Notes under the pieces: model-generated
The model's database searches: none
The model's input: the letters and a program-made list of their open reading frames with translations, nothing else
What the model was told of the DNA's origin: nothing
In this document: one piece after another, positions 10,982 to 27,533 of the stretch
Layout: each line of letters opens with the position of its first letter
Numbering within the stretch: position 1 is the first letter of the stretch
DNA from: Phascolomyces articulosus
Lineage: Eukaryota > Mucoromycota > Mucoromycetes > Mucorales > Lichtheimiaceae
Direction of reading: 5' to 3'
Length of the DNA stretch: 64,000 nt
NCBI GenBank assembly: GCA_025677815.1
Contig: JAIXMP010000022.1
Coordinates: 719,879-783,878, forward strand
Position numbers and translations under genes: made by a program

Positions 10982-12770
10982 ATGGTCTCATCGACTGAAG
11001 CAACTACTGTCAACCCCAAAATAAAAAAAATACCGTCACTCTTAGAGCGTTCTGGTATACCTCCCTCTTTACAACCTGCTGTGTTGACAGCCATTCGCGC
11101 TTATGGTCTCACGTGGTCCATCACCACCGTTCCAGGCGTCATTGGCGTGTTTCTCAAGGCACTAATACAAATGTCTCGTCAGCTTGCCAAATCATCCCCT
11201 TTGACAGCATCTGCACCTTTACGTAAAGCATTGAATCGCGATCTACCACGCATAATCGGCAACAGCTTTTCACGTAACGGGTTTCCTTATCTTGTTGCCG
11301 GAGCATTAACGGGCCATCACTTTCTGGCATTTTTACTTCAACATCATCTCGTCAAGAGAAAACACACTATCAATATCCGACGTAAAACAGCCGTCTTTTT
11401 AACAGCAGCAGCAAGTATGTGGGCCGTACGTCGTGCGTTCCCTAATACAAAAACATTAGATTTTACATTCTTTACACTTGTACGAGGCTTGGATGTCTTG
11501 GCACATCGAGCCTACGATTCACCTATGATAAAAAAAAATGTACCTTCTTGGATGTTGGAATATGGTAGTGTTGGTGTATTCACAATTGCTTGTACAGAAA
11601 TTATGTTTACTTGGTTTTATCAACCAGAATTGCTACCAAGGTAATTAATGTATATTTATGTCGATGGGGAGAAGAGAGTTGATGAAGACAAGATAATAAC
11701 TGAAATCTATACTTTTATAGATCATATTCACTTTGGATTACTAAAATGTCGGAAATGGATGATCGATTACTCAAGGCATTACGTGCTATTCGAAGCAAAG
11801 AATGGATCTATGGTGTAAGTTTATTAGTGTTGTTTTGTGTAAATGATAGATTCCTTTGACGATAGAAAAAGCGACGAAAAAAACTTACCAACAAATATGC
11901 AAAAATTTATAGAAAGATACCGGTATGGAGAATTTATTGGGTGATTATGCCATTGAACTTGGGCTACCTAAAGAAATGGGAAATCCTATGAATGGTCGGA
12001 TACCTTGCCAGTTGGTCCATCAAGGCCAAGAATATGGATGTGAAGTTTATAGCATGAATCGGTTTATTAAAGGCTTTATCAAAATATTTCCGGTAACTGT
12101 TATATAAATGAAGTTCGGTTTTACATTACTTTATACTATTTGTTTGCTAACTGCGGCTGGCTATAAATTCATTTTATAGTTATACTTTACTGTACACTTT
12201 GGTCCTCATTTATTATTCCGTACATCGCGTCTTATGCAGAATCCAGGCACAAGTTTGTTACATATACTTAGAGCTTCCACTCGATCATCTGCTTTCCTTG
12301 CCTCCTTTATCACCATCATCTGGTATTCTATTTGCCTCACACGAACACGGATAGGTCATCAATTACTCAATGTAAATCAAACTCGATTAGATGATACCCT
12401 TGGACCTTTCATTGGATGCATGTTATGCGGACTTTCACTTTTGATTGAAAGTAGACATCGACGTGGAGAAATGGCCTTGTATGTTGTACCTCGTGCCTTA
12501 TATTCATTGACCGAAAAAGTATTGGGGCCTTATCAAAAGGGACGTTGGTGGGAATCCATTGCTGCAGAAGGTGCAGAAACCTTATTATTTGCCGGTTCAG
12601 TCACACTTCTCCTTGATGCCATGTATAAAAACAAGTCAAATGTACGATCATCCGTCCGTGGATTATTATCATGGATTCTCGAAAGTGAATTACCAGCAGA
12701 AGAAAAGAAGAACAAGAATGAAACAGAAACAACAAAAGAAAATAAATTGGATGGTCATGTTTCATCATAA
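10982..12770 (+). CDS. TMEM135-like multipass membrane protein
   Basis: Four exons join in frame. The long first exon (10982 to about 11641) has several hydrophobic segments (ITTVPGVIGVFLKAL, FPYLVAGALTGHHFL, KTAVFLTAAASMW). Then come a soluble piece (LLKALRAIRSKEWIYG) and a cysteine-containing loop (NGRIPCQLVHQGQEYGCEV). The last exon has more hydrophobic segments (FLASFITIIWYSICL, GPFIGCMLCGLSLLI, ETLLFAGSVTLLLDA). The overall layout, with a C-terminal EMALYVVPRALYSL stretch, fits the TMEM135/PMP24-related family, which in animals acts at peroxisomes and mitochondria in lipid homeostasis; fungal members are uncharacterised. The tail is Lys/Glu-rich. The family assignment rests on remembered patterns and topology, so it is moderate. 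Confidence 0.65.
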
Positions 12771-13132
12771 TTAGTTAAATATCCCTTTTATCCCACATCT
12801 ATACAGATTCCCATATGCACATATATAATTAAAACCTAGTAATAGTAATATAATAATATAATAATAAGTTAACAGAAGCATATAACAAATGATCCAGACG
12901 TTTCGAAACGATTAGATATTATGACATCATCACCGATCTCCCAACCACCTCAATTGTCCAAAATTAGCAACGCATAGACCAGCTAAGTGTACTGGTTCCT
13001 GACAATCTCCGCTTTTGTTGCCTTCGTTCTCACACTGGAACCCAACTTTTTTTTTTGAAAAAAAAAAACCACACTTTATTTGACTCACCACAATACATTC
13101 AGAAAAGCTCACGCATAACAATAATAATAGCA

Positions 13133-14164
13133 ATGTCGTCCACTCTTACATTTCAACTGCGTAATAGTAACCATGGCCATCAGCTAAAAGACGAACTTAC
13201 TCCAACCTCCATCAAAAAAACGACGACAGAAGACTTGCCTTCGCCACCCACTTCTACTTATAGTAGTGATGAAGGGCCTAACGACCTTGTTGGAAGTTAT
13301 GGTTTTGAAGGAGGCAATGACAGCATTGTAGGGAGTATTGGGTCTTTTTCTCGACGAGATTCTCTACCAACCCATTTCAATGCGTTGACTATTCAACAGT
13401 TTTCTACCTCTTTACCAGAAAACTATACCATCGAACATAACGCCAACGCTTCAAATAAAAAAGCTACAACTCTAGCTCCACTCTCAGCAGCTGCACCATC
13501 ATCTTCAATGCCAAAATCTATTCCAATTTTTACTACAGCAAGTCCTTTTCAACTGCAATATCGACGCCATTCGACACGACCAGAATCATTGGCACATTCA
13601 CCAGCTTCTGTAGCGACAGCAGCAGCAACAGGTGGAAGGACGATTCGTCAACGTAGACAATCTGAATCATCCACATTAAATGGAAGAAAAGCTCTCCATC
13701 GTTGTGATGATTGCGGAAAGGTATACAAACATCCCAACTGTCTGTCAAAACATCGATGGGAGCACTCGGAACAATGGGAATTGACAAGCAAATTGCTTTT
13801 GACCAAACATCAGCAGGTTCAGATGTTGGAAGCAGCAGCTATCTTGGTTAGCTTGGATTCTTCTAGACAAGGACAAGGACAATGGCCATCTGTAGAAAAC
13901 GGTTATTTAGAAGAGGAAGACGAAGGTGGTGAAGAAGAAAATGAAAATGAAATGGATGGTAGCAATAGGATGACATCTCCTAAAATAGCTGAAGAAGAGG
14001 AAGAGAATGATGATGATGATGTGGAGGTTTTTATCGATGATATGGAAGAAGATGGCGAAGAAAAGCATGAAATGGATCCATCGAAAATGGAAACATTGAA
14101 TTTCCATCCACGTAGTAATAATAATTTTATGACGACGTATTCCCGTTCTCGATTAATGAACTGA
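13133..14164 (+). CDS. C2H2 zinc-finger protein with a single finger
   Basis: Single-exon gene for 343 residues, probably nuclear. The first 180 residues are low-complexity (Ser/Thr/Pro/Ala). The only finger reads CDDCGKVYKHPNCLSKHRWEH, near residue 195, with classical CX2C and HX4H spacing. It is followed by a helix-prone segment (TKHQQVQMLEAAAILVSLD) that recurs after this finger in many fungal proteins. The C-terminal third is very acidic (Glu/Asp runs at 13911-14080). The start at 13133 was chosen because the upstream open frame has no ATG. A DNA-binding regulator is likely, but one finger alone binds DNA weakly, so dimerisation or a protein-interaction role is possible. Confidence 0.8.
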   Translation: MSSTLTFQLRNSNHGHQLKDELTPTSIKKTTTEDLPSPPTSTYSSDEGPNDLVGSYGFEGGNDSIVGSIGSFSRRDSLPTHFNALTIQQFSTSLPENYTIEHNANASNKKATTLAPLSAAAPSSSMPKSIPIFTTASPFQLQYRRHSTRPESLAHSPASVATAAATGGRTIRQRRQSESSTLNGRKALHRCDDCGKVYKHPNCLSKHRWEHSEQWELTSKLLLTKHQQVQMLEAAAILVSLDSSRQGQGQWPSVENGYLEEEDEGGEEENENEMDGSNRMTSPKIAEEEEENDDDDVEVFIDDMEEDGEEKHEMDPSKMETLNFHPRSNNNFMTTYSRSRLMN

Positions 14165-16526
14165 TTTATATATATATATTCTCCTTTATGGTATTTCTTA
14201 TTATTGTACAACTTATTACTCTTTATTATACATACATCCACCATCTTATTCTTTATTTTAATCCTTTTTTTAGTTCCTCTCTCGCTTTTCACCCCATCCT
14301 TTTTTTTCTTTTTTTTTATTGATAACGAAAAAGAAAATCAGTACATCCTTTTGTAAAAAACGAATCCCTCTTGAATAACAAGATTGATATTTAGTAAAAA
14401 CTTATATAATGACCTTTCCTTCAGGATTTGGTTTGGCTGTCTGTCTGTAACGTAACGCCTTCCATTTATGGAAATAGTGATGTAGAAATAAAAGCAATGC
14501 AGAAAAAAAAAATCTTATCACCATTTTGCATATAAAAGATATGATCTTCGAAATAAACCAAGTTAAAAAGGTGTCCACCCTATATGTGTTGCTGTCTGTT
14601 CTAAGTCCTATCATAATGGTGAAAGCAAGAAATATAATGACGAATATATAATAAAGTTAATGATGAAAGGTTTGATCTACCCAAATAATGTTTGTTTTTA
14701 TAAGTTTCTGTGTTGTACGTAGAATAGATAGCTCAAAAAAATGAGAAGTTTTTTGAAACACGATTTATTGTGAATAAAGATAAACTCAAAGATAAAGATT
14801 ATTTCTATTGTTCTATGTACATCTTGTCTATTTACATAGTACGACCTCTCCTCATGGTTTATATCTGGCATGATGTGTTATTGAGAATGTATCTTAAAGA
14901 ATTTAATATTTGATATGTGGTGGCTTTATCACGGATTTATGGTATTTTACAATATTATCAGGGACACAAATCCTATTTTTCGAATAATGTACATTCTTAT
15001 TTCTAGGGCACCATAGTTTCTAAATTCTCTGAATGAAATGATTAAGCACATGTGGAAGAGTGAGCATTTAGAAAGAGCATCATGTCCTCTTTTTTAGTAG
15101 AGTCACGATAAAGAACCTTATCAAAAAAAAATATTACTTCTGTATGCGCTTTGGTGTAATATCTACGGTGGCATGTCTCATTTAAGCAATACAAAACTTT
15201 TTCAGCAATGGTCTATAAAGAAAACAGAGCAGGGTCCTTTCTCCACAAATATGAGGAAAGCACATCAATGGGCCTTATTTTTTTGCATGGAGTTGTGGAT
15301 ACAAGTAGAATAACATTCAGATCGACTAAATGATTATATTAAATCTTTTATTGTTTGAGCACTTGCATGGAAACGAAACAAGACGGGATGATTCAAGCAA
15401 TAACGCGTGCTATGGTGGCAAGACTTGCACGTCTTATTTCACTTGGTTTCCAAATATTGGTTTATTTTTACAGAAAAGCATAACCCTTTCGCACAAAGAT
15501 GAACCAAACACACATTTTGGAAGCAGTGCCTCTCACCTTCCCGTGGTTGTTCCTGTTAATCAGGTTACGATCATTTCCTGAGAACGAAGAGGAGGCTCGT
15601 CGTAGTCTATTATCATATCTAATAAAATATTATGTCCATCAATTGGTATAACAATAGGGTTTTTTGGGGGATAATAATGACGCATTGAAGTTGAGATGGT
15701 GATATTGGATTATTATGAAAGTGATGTGGTTGTGGCATATACTCTTCAGAGGGGATAACTACTTCCACTGAAAAATTGACTATTTGTGTTGAAAAATAAA
15801 TCAGTGATATTAGCATAAACACCAGCATTCTCATCTGCGTTGAAAAAACATAACTTACAACAACTACTCTGACACATTGTTTGGAATAATATCCTGATGT
15901 AAGAAAAGTCAGAGAAAGGAACTCTTGTTATAGAAACGCACTATGTATTCATTTCCTGACTTTTTTTTGCAGAATATATATTATATTTTTTGTAAGACTA
16001 TCTATACAAATGTAATTAAAGTTTTGGTTTTATACCGTGTTATTGAAGATGATTATAATTTACGGTACAACTTATTTTTCACAAGTATATAAGGATTGCT
16101 ACACTTTTAGTGACATTTTACCCATTTATCTACTTTTATTCTTTTGAACCGATCGGTTCTGTTCAAAATTATATTATTTCTAATTTTTCTGAGGGCACTA
16201 AAAAGATATTCATCTTTTCTTCTTTAATTCACATTGTAACACCAATTCCAAGTCCTACCATTATCATTCCAACATTGAATATGTATGTGCCTACACTATC
16301 TTTTGTACCCATCCTCTTTTTCAATTGTTTGCAAAATACACCATACATTGAATGATACATGACACAAATCTAAACTCTTCTTTTAACAAGATATTATTAA
16401 AGAATATGTTCTATTTCATATGTACAAAATAATCATATCATGATTTTTTTTTACTGCTAATTGTGCACAGGATATTTTTTTAAAGGTAGTGTCCATGATT
16501 CTTTGAGGCTCGGGTCTTTCTATCGA
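14165..16526. other. Long intergenic region between zinc-finger and Hsp70 genes
   Basis: AT-rich, about 2.4 kb. Apart from the dispersed repeat at 15340-15735 (separate entry) no gene is recognised. A minus-strand open frame at 15619-15834 begins with a hydrophobic, signal-like stretch, but it overlaps the repeat and has no recognisable domain. Confidence 0.5.
15340..15735. repeat. Dispersed repeat copy 1 (blocks A and B)
   Basis: Block A (about 15340-15602) recurs in reverse orientation at about 36024-36268. Shared tracts include GCAATAACGCGTGCTATGG and TTGTTCCTGTTAATC. Block B (about 15635-15735, containing GGGATAATAATGACG and AAGTTGAGATG) recurs in the same orientation at about 35895-35975. 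The two blocks are therefore arranged differently in the two copies. No intact open frame is shared. An old transposon fragment is the likeliest source. Confidence 0.8.
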
Positions 16527-19469
<2,943 letters not shown>

Positions 19470-19996
19470 GATTATAGTTATAAGAAAAGAAGAAGAAGCA
19501 AAAAAAAAGGGGAAAGGACAGACCTGCTTAAATATCGCGACTGTTTAGCGCCCGAATAAAGTTACAAAAACGCACTCGTTTGGAATCATGAAGAAATCGG
19601 TGGAAGTTCCATTTCGACACCCGCCCCTTTTATTCAGTAAATGACTGCTTAAAAAAATAATAGCTCAATACGGCTTTTCTCTTGCGTGACATAATGCGCG
19701 CGCCTCATTTTTCTTTTTCTGCTCCTATATACCAAGCCCACGTATGCTCCTCCTTCTCATCTTTTTTTCTTGGTTCCCAGATTAAAAAATAGTGTATTTT
19801 TCTTTTTTTCATTGTTGAACTTGTTCTTTATCGATGAATGTTTATATATATATATATATATATATATGAAGAAGAAGGGAAGATGTATTGATCATGGAAG
19901 AAGGGAGAGAGAGAAGGGGGTTGGTAAAAAAGATATATAGCGTGGTTTGGAATTTAGCTTTTTTTCAAGATAAAAAGGATTACATTATTATTATTT
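19470..19996. promoter_or_regulatory. Hsp70 promoter region and coatomer 3' flank
   Basis: Both genes run leftward, so this 527-bp gap holds the Hsp70 promoter and the 3' untranslated region of the coatomer gene. GAA/TTC units occur at about 19580-19618 (GGAATCATGAAG, GGAAGTTCC, TTTCG), but their spacing does not form a perfect heat shock element. A (TA)n run lies at about 19844-19866. Confidence 0.4.
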
Positions 19997-22900
19997 TTAA
20001 ATCATGATACGAAGACCTGATGCCTTGACACCAATTTGTGCCAATCCACAAATCGTACATAATTTTCCTTCGTGTTCAGGCTTATACGATGAACGACAAT
20101 AAGGACAAGTGGATGTAGGTGATCCTCGATAGATAGGTTCCAAAGAAATACCACAAACAACAAATGGATTGTATTGATCATAGTTTAGTTCAATTTCATC
20201 TTTCAGGTTACGTTCACATACAGATTGGATTTGACGTGCCTAAGTCATCATAAGATCATGGTGAATATCCGAGATTTATCACTAGAATAGAATAGAAAGA
20301 AAGAAAAATGCTATATAATAATACCTCATCTGCCACAGTTTTTGGTGGTGCCAATTCCAATAATCGACGAGCAAATTGAGACGCTGTATTAAAGTTCTTG
20401 AGCTTAAAAGCTTGTTTTGTTGCTTGTCGAAGAGCCAATTGAGAATGTCGTACATCCAACTGACAATGGGTAAAATAAGCAGCCAATTCCAGAGCACGTT
20501 TGGGATCACCTGATGCACCACGACGTTCTTGTTCTAATTGAAGGCCGGTTATATATTCTCGACACACATCAATCAATTCATTAACGGTACTTGCTTCTTC
20601 ACTATTAGCAACAACTGTAAACAAGACTGAATGAAGTAATTGCTTAAACTGCGCTGCGGCGGCCACCAATTTACCCCCCGTAAATAATCGATAGGCTTGC
20701 TGCAACTGATTGGATTTCAAATTTTCAAAACTATAGACAACGACAGGGAAACTAGAACGAATATTGGATTCTTCAGGATTACGACGAATAGGACTGAACA
20801 AGTTGGGATTGGAAGCAATAGGTGAAAGACTGACTCTGGAAGCTTGATAAATAGACATGAAATGGTGTTTGAGGGGTTCAAAATTGACAATACCCACTTG
20901 ACGATTCAAGGCTTGCATGGCACTTTCAAATGAACCTGCTGCAATATGATCCACAGCTAACGGGGAATTTTGACTCCAAATAGCAACTTCATTTGTACCA
21001 GCCGTAGGTGCCACAAACTCAGCCGTTGCTTGTGCAGCTGCTTGACTAATCTCGGCATCCAGATCTGCTTTGATATCATCATCAACATCCCAACCACCTC
21101 CTTCTTCATCCTCTTCTCCTTGGCCCAAATCCAATTGTCCTGCTTCAGGTGTACCAAACAAATCATCTTCGGCGGGTGTTTTGCTAGATAATCCAGGAAT
21201 ACCCAAATCATCATCTTCATCCATACCCCAATCGCCTGCACCTTCAGTTACATTTTCATCATAGCTAAAGGCAGGTGCAGCTGTGCCACTGATACCACCA
21301 GTAGCAGAAGTATTACTTGCTTCAGCAGCAAAGGCGCCTTCAAAGAAACTCTTGGAAACAGTCAAAAGTGGCCAGTTTGGATCTTCAAGTTGCACCAAAG
21401 GTTTGGGGACAGCAGGTAATTCACATGCATTGGATGGAAGTTGGATTTCACTTTCTTCTTTTCCTGATTGCGCCAAAATGGACTCTGCCTTTTCTGTTAA
21501 ACCATGTGATTTGGCTGTCAAATACGCCAATGGTCCTAAAATATTTACATGTGTATGTATAAGAAGGCAGACTTGTTTTCTCTTCTCACCCACCCTTAAA
21601 AAAAATACAAGCATCCAATCCCAATATATATATATATATATATATATCTTACCTTGACCCACTTGTTCCAATAATCGTACACGCTCTTCAATATCACCAA
21701 GATATAATGCATTTTGGAAACTTGAAATAGGATCATTACGAAGTTCAGCAATCTTGAGCATTTGTTGGAGATTCTTTTCATTACCCGTCACAAGGTACAT
21801 GAAGGAAAGTCGATCATAACTCTTGGTACGTTGATACGCCATTTCTACAATCTTGTTTTTGTTTATAAACAATGATAATTGTGTTAGAACCATTTTTCGA
21901 AAAAAAAAATTTCATCATTCTTATTTTTTTTGTTTGTTTATTTGTTGCTATTTACCTTAAAGTTGCCTTGACGCAAAGCTTCTGCGCCAAGTTTACTCCA
22001 ACAATCAGGTTGATCCATGGTCTTTGCAGTTTCCACGGCAATATCCAAATTTCCACATTCTAAAGCAAGTTCGAACCGTGTTCGAGGATCACGTACAAAA
22101 TGCAATGCAATCTAGAAAACATAGCATAGGATGTGAGAAGATTTATCAAACAACATGCATTCTAAGATATCTATAGGGAGAAATGCATGCAACACATGTA
22201 AAAAAAGAAAAAGAAAGAAAAATATACACAAACAACACACACACACATTAAAAAAGTGTGTGCATATTCCTTTTTTTTACCTCTGGATAACCCTTCTTTT
22301 GTAGATAAGCAATGATAGATTGGCCCACCAAATTCGAATTACGAATAATATGTAACACTTCTTCATATTGTCTCTTGACCAAGGCCAATTTGAAACGATA
22401 TTCGGTTGGATCAATCTTGATAGTACGTGGCATGGCTTCACGATCCAATACATGAAGTGTTTTACCCTTGACACGTGTCAAATAGACGGGTTGATCCAGT
22501 GTTCGAATAATTCCACTATCGCTATATTTACAATCATGAATTTTTGAAATTGAGTTCTAGGCACTCTCTGTCTTTCTTTCTTTCATTTTTCTCCCCCCCC
22601 CCCAAAACCAATAGATATCCGTCTTTCTTACCCTTGTGGAAGAGCATATTTGATATGATTCAATGTACAGTAAATAAAGACTCCACTGTCATCCCAAGTA
22701 CCACTCTTGATACGAATGGTTTCATGGACTTGGCATACTTGTTTCAAATTCTTGGTAGCGATTGTAATTGCTGAGGGTTGAAAAAAAAAGATATGCCTAT
22801 GAGTATATAGAATATAATAACAGAAAGATAGGGAAAAAAAGGTTGAAAACTTACAATGTTTGCTAAGCAAAGCAACCATAGACATATCAGCATTCCATAC

Positions 22901-24928
22901 AATATATTTCACAGAGGTAGCAGGAAGTTCAGCCGAAATACGACGTTGTTGAATATCATAAAGAATGACCGAAGTAGGCGTGGACATTAAAAGACCACCT
23001 GTACCTGCATAAAAGATTTCATTGACTTGGCCTGGTGTCTTGAATGATTTGGTAGGATTATTGGAAAGATCACGAATTTGTACTTGTTGACCCACTTTAT
23101 CAAATACAGCAAATCGATTACGAGCAATAAACAATGCAGCTTGACCTTCTCCTCGTTTGGATTCATCTGAAGGTTCTTTTAAACTTCCAGAAAGGTTTTT
23201 GGGTAAATGGTATAATTCATAAACACCACCATCATGAGGCTAAAATATTTCAAAAAAAAAAAAGTTAGAGAAAGAAAGGATCTCTTTTTTTTTTGTTTGT
23301 TGGGCTCTAGAAAAAAAAATGAAATCATCCCCCAATTACCGAGGTAACAAGAACAGCACGTTCAGCTGGGTTATAAGATAATGTACGAGGGACAACATAA
23401 GGTGAATCCAATTTACGAATACTAAGGACTTCTTGATCCGCTCCACTATTCAAATCATGAATATGAATGATTTTATCCTTGATATAAAATACTTGATTTT
23501 GATGAATTTGATAAGCGGGACGTTCTCGTTCAAGTTTAAATACAATCAAACCACTATCATGACCTATTGAAAGAAAAAAAGAAAGAATAAGACACGTGTA
23601 CATTGCTTTTCTATAAGATAAAGTAAACATACCAGCAGCAAAAAGATTGAGTTCAGGATGAGCAGTAAGAACCCAGAAGCGATCATGATCTCTTCGGAAA
23701 GTTGCCAATGAAGTACGTTTTGTCACGTCCCAAACACGAATCGACTTGTCTTCACCATCCGATAAAATAAGTTCCTGGCGTGGATGGAAAATAGCACTTG
23801 AGACGTTGTTATAATGACCACGGCAACTATCCACTTCCCAAGCCTTGGTTTCTATAAGCATCAAATGATTTCACATGAGCAAAACAACAACTTATTTTCC
23901 ATCATCATCATCATCATCATTTCCAAATACATTCCATTGAACCTTCAAGTAAACATACCACTCATACGCCAAAGTTTAACTTGACGATCATCCCCAGCCG
24001 AAACAATCAAGGGCAAGGTAGGATGAAATGAAGCCCAATTAACACCATGATCATGTCCTTCCAAAACATATTTCACCATGACATCTGTCGAACCAAACAA
24101 ATCCGCTTGACTTTGACGATTAAAAGAATCTTCAAAACTCATAGGGGTAGGAGCTTGATTTTTTTTACGTAAACCAGAGATATCCCATACACGTACAGTT
24201 TGATCCATGGAAGCTGATACGACGAGATCATTTTTGGGATGAAATTGTGCACACATGACATAATGATTATGACCTGTCAAGATAGCAATACAACTTCTGG
24301 ATTGCCAATTCCAAATACGAATGGTTTGATCGTCAGAGGCAGATATCACCCAAGGATGTTCAGGATGGAAAAACACGGTACGCACATAGTCTAAATGACC
24401 ATTTAATGTGAATAAACAACGTCGTGTTTTATAATTCCATACTTTGATTTTGTAATCATCACCACCAGAGACGAAAAGAGGTTGCGTTGGATGAAATGCA
24501 ATGCCACGAACAGGACCTTTTTATTTTTTTTTTATTTTTTCAGAAAAAAAAATAAATAAATAAATGAGTTTCATGCTTTCTTTTTTTTTAATGGTGGAGT
24601 ATATATATATATATTTTATATACCGTCATGTTCATCGAATCGTTCGAGTAAAGTGCCCATGCGATAATCCCATAGTTGAATACATCCATTATGTAATGAC
24701 GCCAAGATCCATGGTCGTTTCGCGTGAAAGGAGATGCCTTTGACGCGGTTACTTTTCGATTCAAACTATCAATGGCAATACATTATTAATAAAAATAGGG
24801 GTCTTGGTTTTTTTTTTCTTTCTCTTCCTTTTTTTTTTCTCGTATAAATAGATGACGTGTTTCATTTCAAACATGTTCTTTATGTATTGTTTCTCTTATT
24901 CTTATCTCACCTTTGTTAACATCTGCAT
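19997..24928 (-). CDS. COPA: Coatomer subunit alpha
   Basis: Alpha subunit of the COPI vesicle coat (yeast Cop1/Ret1), needed for Golgi-to-ER retrieval through binding of dilysine tails. The first in-frame ATG (24928) gives MQMLTKFESKSN; the family usually begins MLTKFE, so initiation at 24922 is equally possible. N-terminal WD40 repeats follow ([70 protein letters not shown]), then a second propeller ([15 protein letters not shown]), an alpha-solenoid, an acidic linker (about 21060-21250) and the COPI C-terminal domain. That domain ends with cysteine pairs CPYCRSSY and [10 protein letters not shown] before LRIMI and the stop at 19997. More than ten short introns interrupt it; one holds a (TA)n run (21629-21647). 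All landmarks of the family are present in order. Confidence 0.95.
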
Positions 24929-25828
24929 TGTGAATGAATATGCATTAATTATTTTTTGCAGATGAGGGAGCAGAAAAAAAAAAAAGAGAGACCTTTAGAA
25001 AAAAAAAAGTGTATGTATAGGTCGGGTATGCCAACACAGCCTATGTAATTCAAAGGGCGCCCTAAGTTTTACGCATTGTTAGGGGAATACAGTAGCGAAT
25101 GGGAAGACACCGCAACGTGGCAAATTATGCTGATATGAAAAAAAGAGAGGTTTTTTTTTTAGTTGTCAAAAACTAAGAAAATCAACATTTTGCATCTAAA
25201 CATTTTTTTTTTCTACGCCGTTTTATATATATATATATATATAAATATATTATAAAAAAAAATTATACATCATATACAAGTGAGAGAGAGAAAGAAAGCT
25301 ACAATGAAAATGAAGGGAAGGGATATATAATTATATTAAAAATGATTATATGTTCCAATATGTCAGCCTTGATTGATGAAGAGTGAAATAAAAAGGAGGA
25401 TTGATGAGAGAAAGAGCCATATAAAAATGAAAAAAAAAATAGCATAAATATAAAATAAAAATAAAAAAAGAAAATTAATGCCACACGACCTGTTGACTCG
25501 CTATAAACTTTTTGGAGAGGAAATTAAATATGAATTTTCTTCTGGGGAAGATATACATATATATTTTCTAAAATGAATAAACGATCTACGTTGTCCATCT
25601 TATCAAATATATAATAAAAGAAGAAGAAGAAGAAGAGGAAGGAAAGTAGTAGTATATATAATTATCATCATCATGTTGCTTGGTCGTTGTTGTTGTTGTC
25701 GTTATATATTTATATATATTTATATAATATAATTATTTATATATATATATATTTTTTATAATATGATTTATCAAACATGTGTTGTCTCGTTAAAAGGATA
25801 AATAATGATCATAATCATGATTCTTTTA
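24929..25828. other. AT-rich intergenic DNA between coatomer and microprotein genes
   Basis: About 900 bp: the coatomer promoter next to 24929 and the 3' flank of the minus-strand microprotein gene. Contains (TA)n runs at 25223-25244 and 25738-25752 and GAA triplets at 25619-25637. No gene is seen. Confidence 0.5.
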
Positions 25829-26014
25829 TTATTTGGGTTTGAGTAATGGACATGTAATTGGTTCGTGTCCATACTTTCCACACCATTTACTAATAGAAAG
25901 AAGAAGAAAAAAAAAAAGAATAAATCAGTATACTATATATTATTACGCGTTGTCGTTTAATGATGCTTACCATTGGCCACCAGTAAGATTGACCGGTTTA
26001 ATGTATGGCATCAT
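25829..26014 (-). CDS. Two-exon zinc-knuckle (CCHC) microprotein
   Basis: Two short exons (26014-25971 and 25889-25829) flank an 81-bp intron with GTAAGC donor and TTCTATTAG acceptor; joined they encode 34 residues beginning MMPYIKPVNLTGG. The intron splits a cysteine codon, and splicing creates CKWCGKYGHEPITC, a perfect CX2CX4HX4C zinc knuckle, followed by PLLKPK and stop. Without the intron neither half shows the motif. Zinc knuckles bind single-stranded RNA or DNA or proteins. No upstream coding exon was found, but a longer transcript with more 5' exons cannot be excluded. No known protein was recognised. Confidence 0.5.
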
Positions 26015-27366
26015 GAATAATAATAAAAAAGAAAAGAAGAAAGTGAAAATAAGTTTATGTAGATTAGCCTTTTTATAATAATTATTTATTTATTTATTTA
26101 TCTTTTTGCCAGTCAAAAATATATATATAATCCCATCCAAGGCAATCCCCATTACAGTAAGGTAATAGTAATAGTAGTAATCAGTACAGATTATATATAT
26201 ATATATATATATATAAGTAGGGGTTTTTTTTTTATTATTTTATTTTTTTTGGGGGGGGAGAAGAAGAAGAATAACAACAGCCACCTTGTTGTTATATATA
26301 AGCAATGCAGAGTAAACCATTGAAGAGATCTGCCAAAAAAAAAACCAACAACAAAAAAAAACATATCACTTTTTTTACCTGTCAATCTTTATGGTAAAGT
26401 AAGTAATGGTAGTAGTAATGGTAGTAAGTAAAACTACTACCATTAACTACCTACTACAGTTAAAATCATGTCACGGGGGGACCAATAAAATACATTGCAT
26501 TTTTTATAAATTACCGTTGAGTATCTTTCTACAAGACCCATCATCTTCTTCTTTTCCCCCCCCCAAAAAAAAAGGGCACACAGACTTATACAGTACTTTA
26601 ACTTACCCGACAGTCTGGACCGTTCCGTTCCTTTTTCCCAATAAATGATACTTTTTCGGATTTGACTGTTATCAAATAATTATCTTTTATTAACCTCGTT
26701 GTAGTAATATTATTGTGGGGAAGAAGAAAAAAGATGAAAAGAAAAATACCTACCAGATTGTATTTTTTTTCCTCGAATCTTTTTTCATCCATGAGGGTTT
26801 CACGACACTGAAGGTTGTTATTATTATTATTACTGCAGCGGTTTTGATATAAAACATGGAATAGTAAAAAAAAAAAGTATATGTAATCAAGTGTCCAGGC
26901 CCATAAATTACTCCTTTGAATAATAAGAATGTTTAAATGTAAGTGTTCCCTCCCCCCCTTCCTATCCCCCAACGCCATCGTATCCATTCATCCAAATAAT
27001 AATAATCCTTCCTCATTCATAAATAATAATGCAGTGCCCGTGTTCCCACTTTTTTCTTTAATTTGAAATGATAATGATTAATGTTGTATTAGCTCATATT
27101 AAAGCATGGTTTGATATAATTCAATGATAAAAACTCGTAGAACAAATGATTTGACTAAAATAATAAATAAATAAATAAAAAAGGTAGCTCTACTTCTTCC
27201 CTTGAATGTCAAAGATGAAAAACGGAGTAGGCTACACAGAAAACCTTTTTTTGTTAAAAAGAGAATGGAGATGGATCCTGTTGATGCTTTGATGATGTTG
27301 ATCCGGTTCCCCCATTCCTTTTCTTTCCTTTCCGTTCCGAAAGAAAAGCTTAAAACCTGATACATA

Positions 27367-27400
<34 letters not shown>

Positions 27401-27502
27401 TTCACACGCAACATCCGGTTATAAACAAATATAAAAAAAAAAATAAGGGGAGTGTGTGTGTAGGCAGCGGCGCCATCATTTTATATTATTTTTTTATGGG
27501 CT

Positions 27503-27533
<31 letters not shown>

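Noticed and set aside
13903..14292. A 129-codon minus-strand open frame with a Ser-rich end
   Set aside because: It is the antisense of the acidic tail of the zinc-finger protein and has no domain.
15619..15834. A 71-codon minus-strand frame with a signal-like start
   Set aside because: It overlaps repeat block B, and the other copy of the block does not keep the frame.
19580..19618. Possible heat shock element upstream of Hsp70
   Set aside because: GAA and TTC units are present but not in the required 2-base spacing of at least three alternating units.
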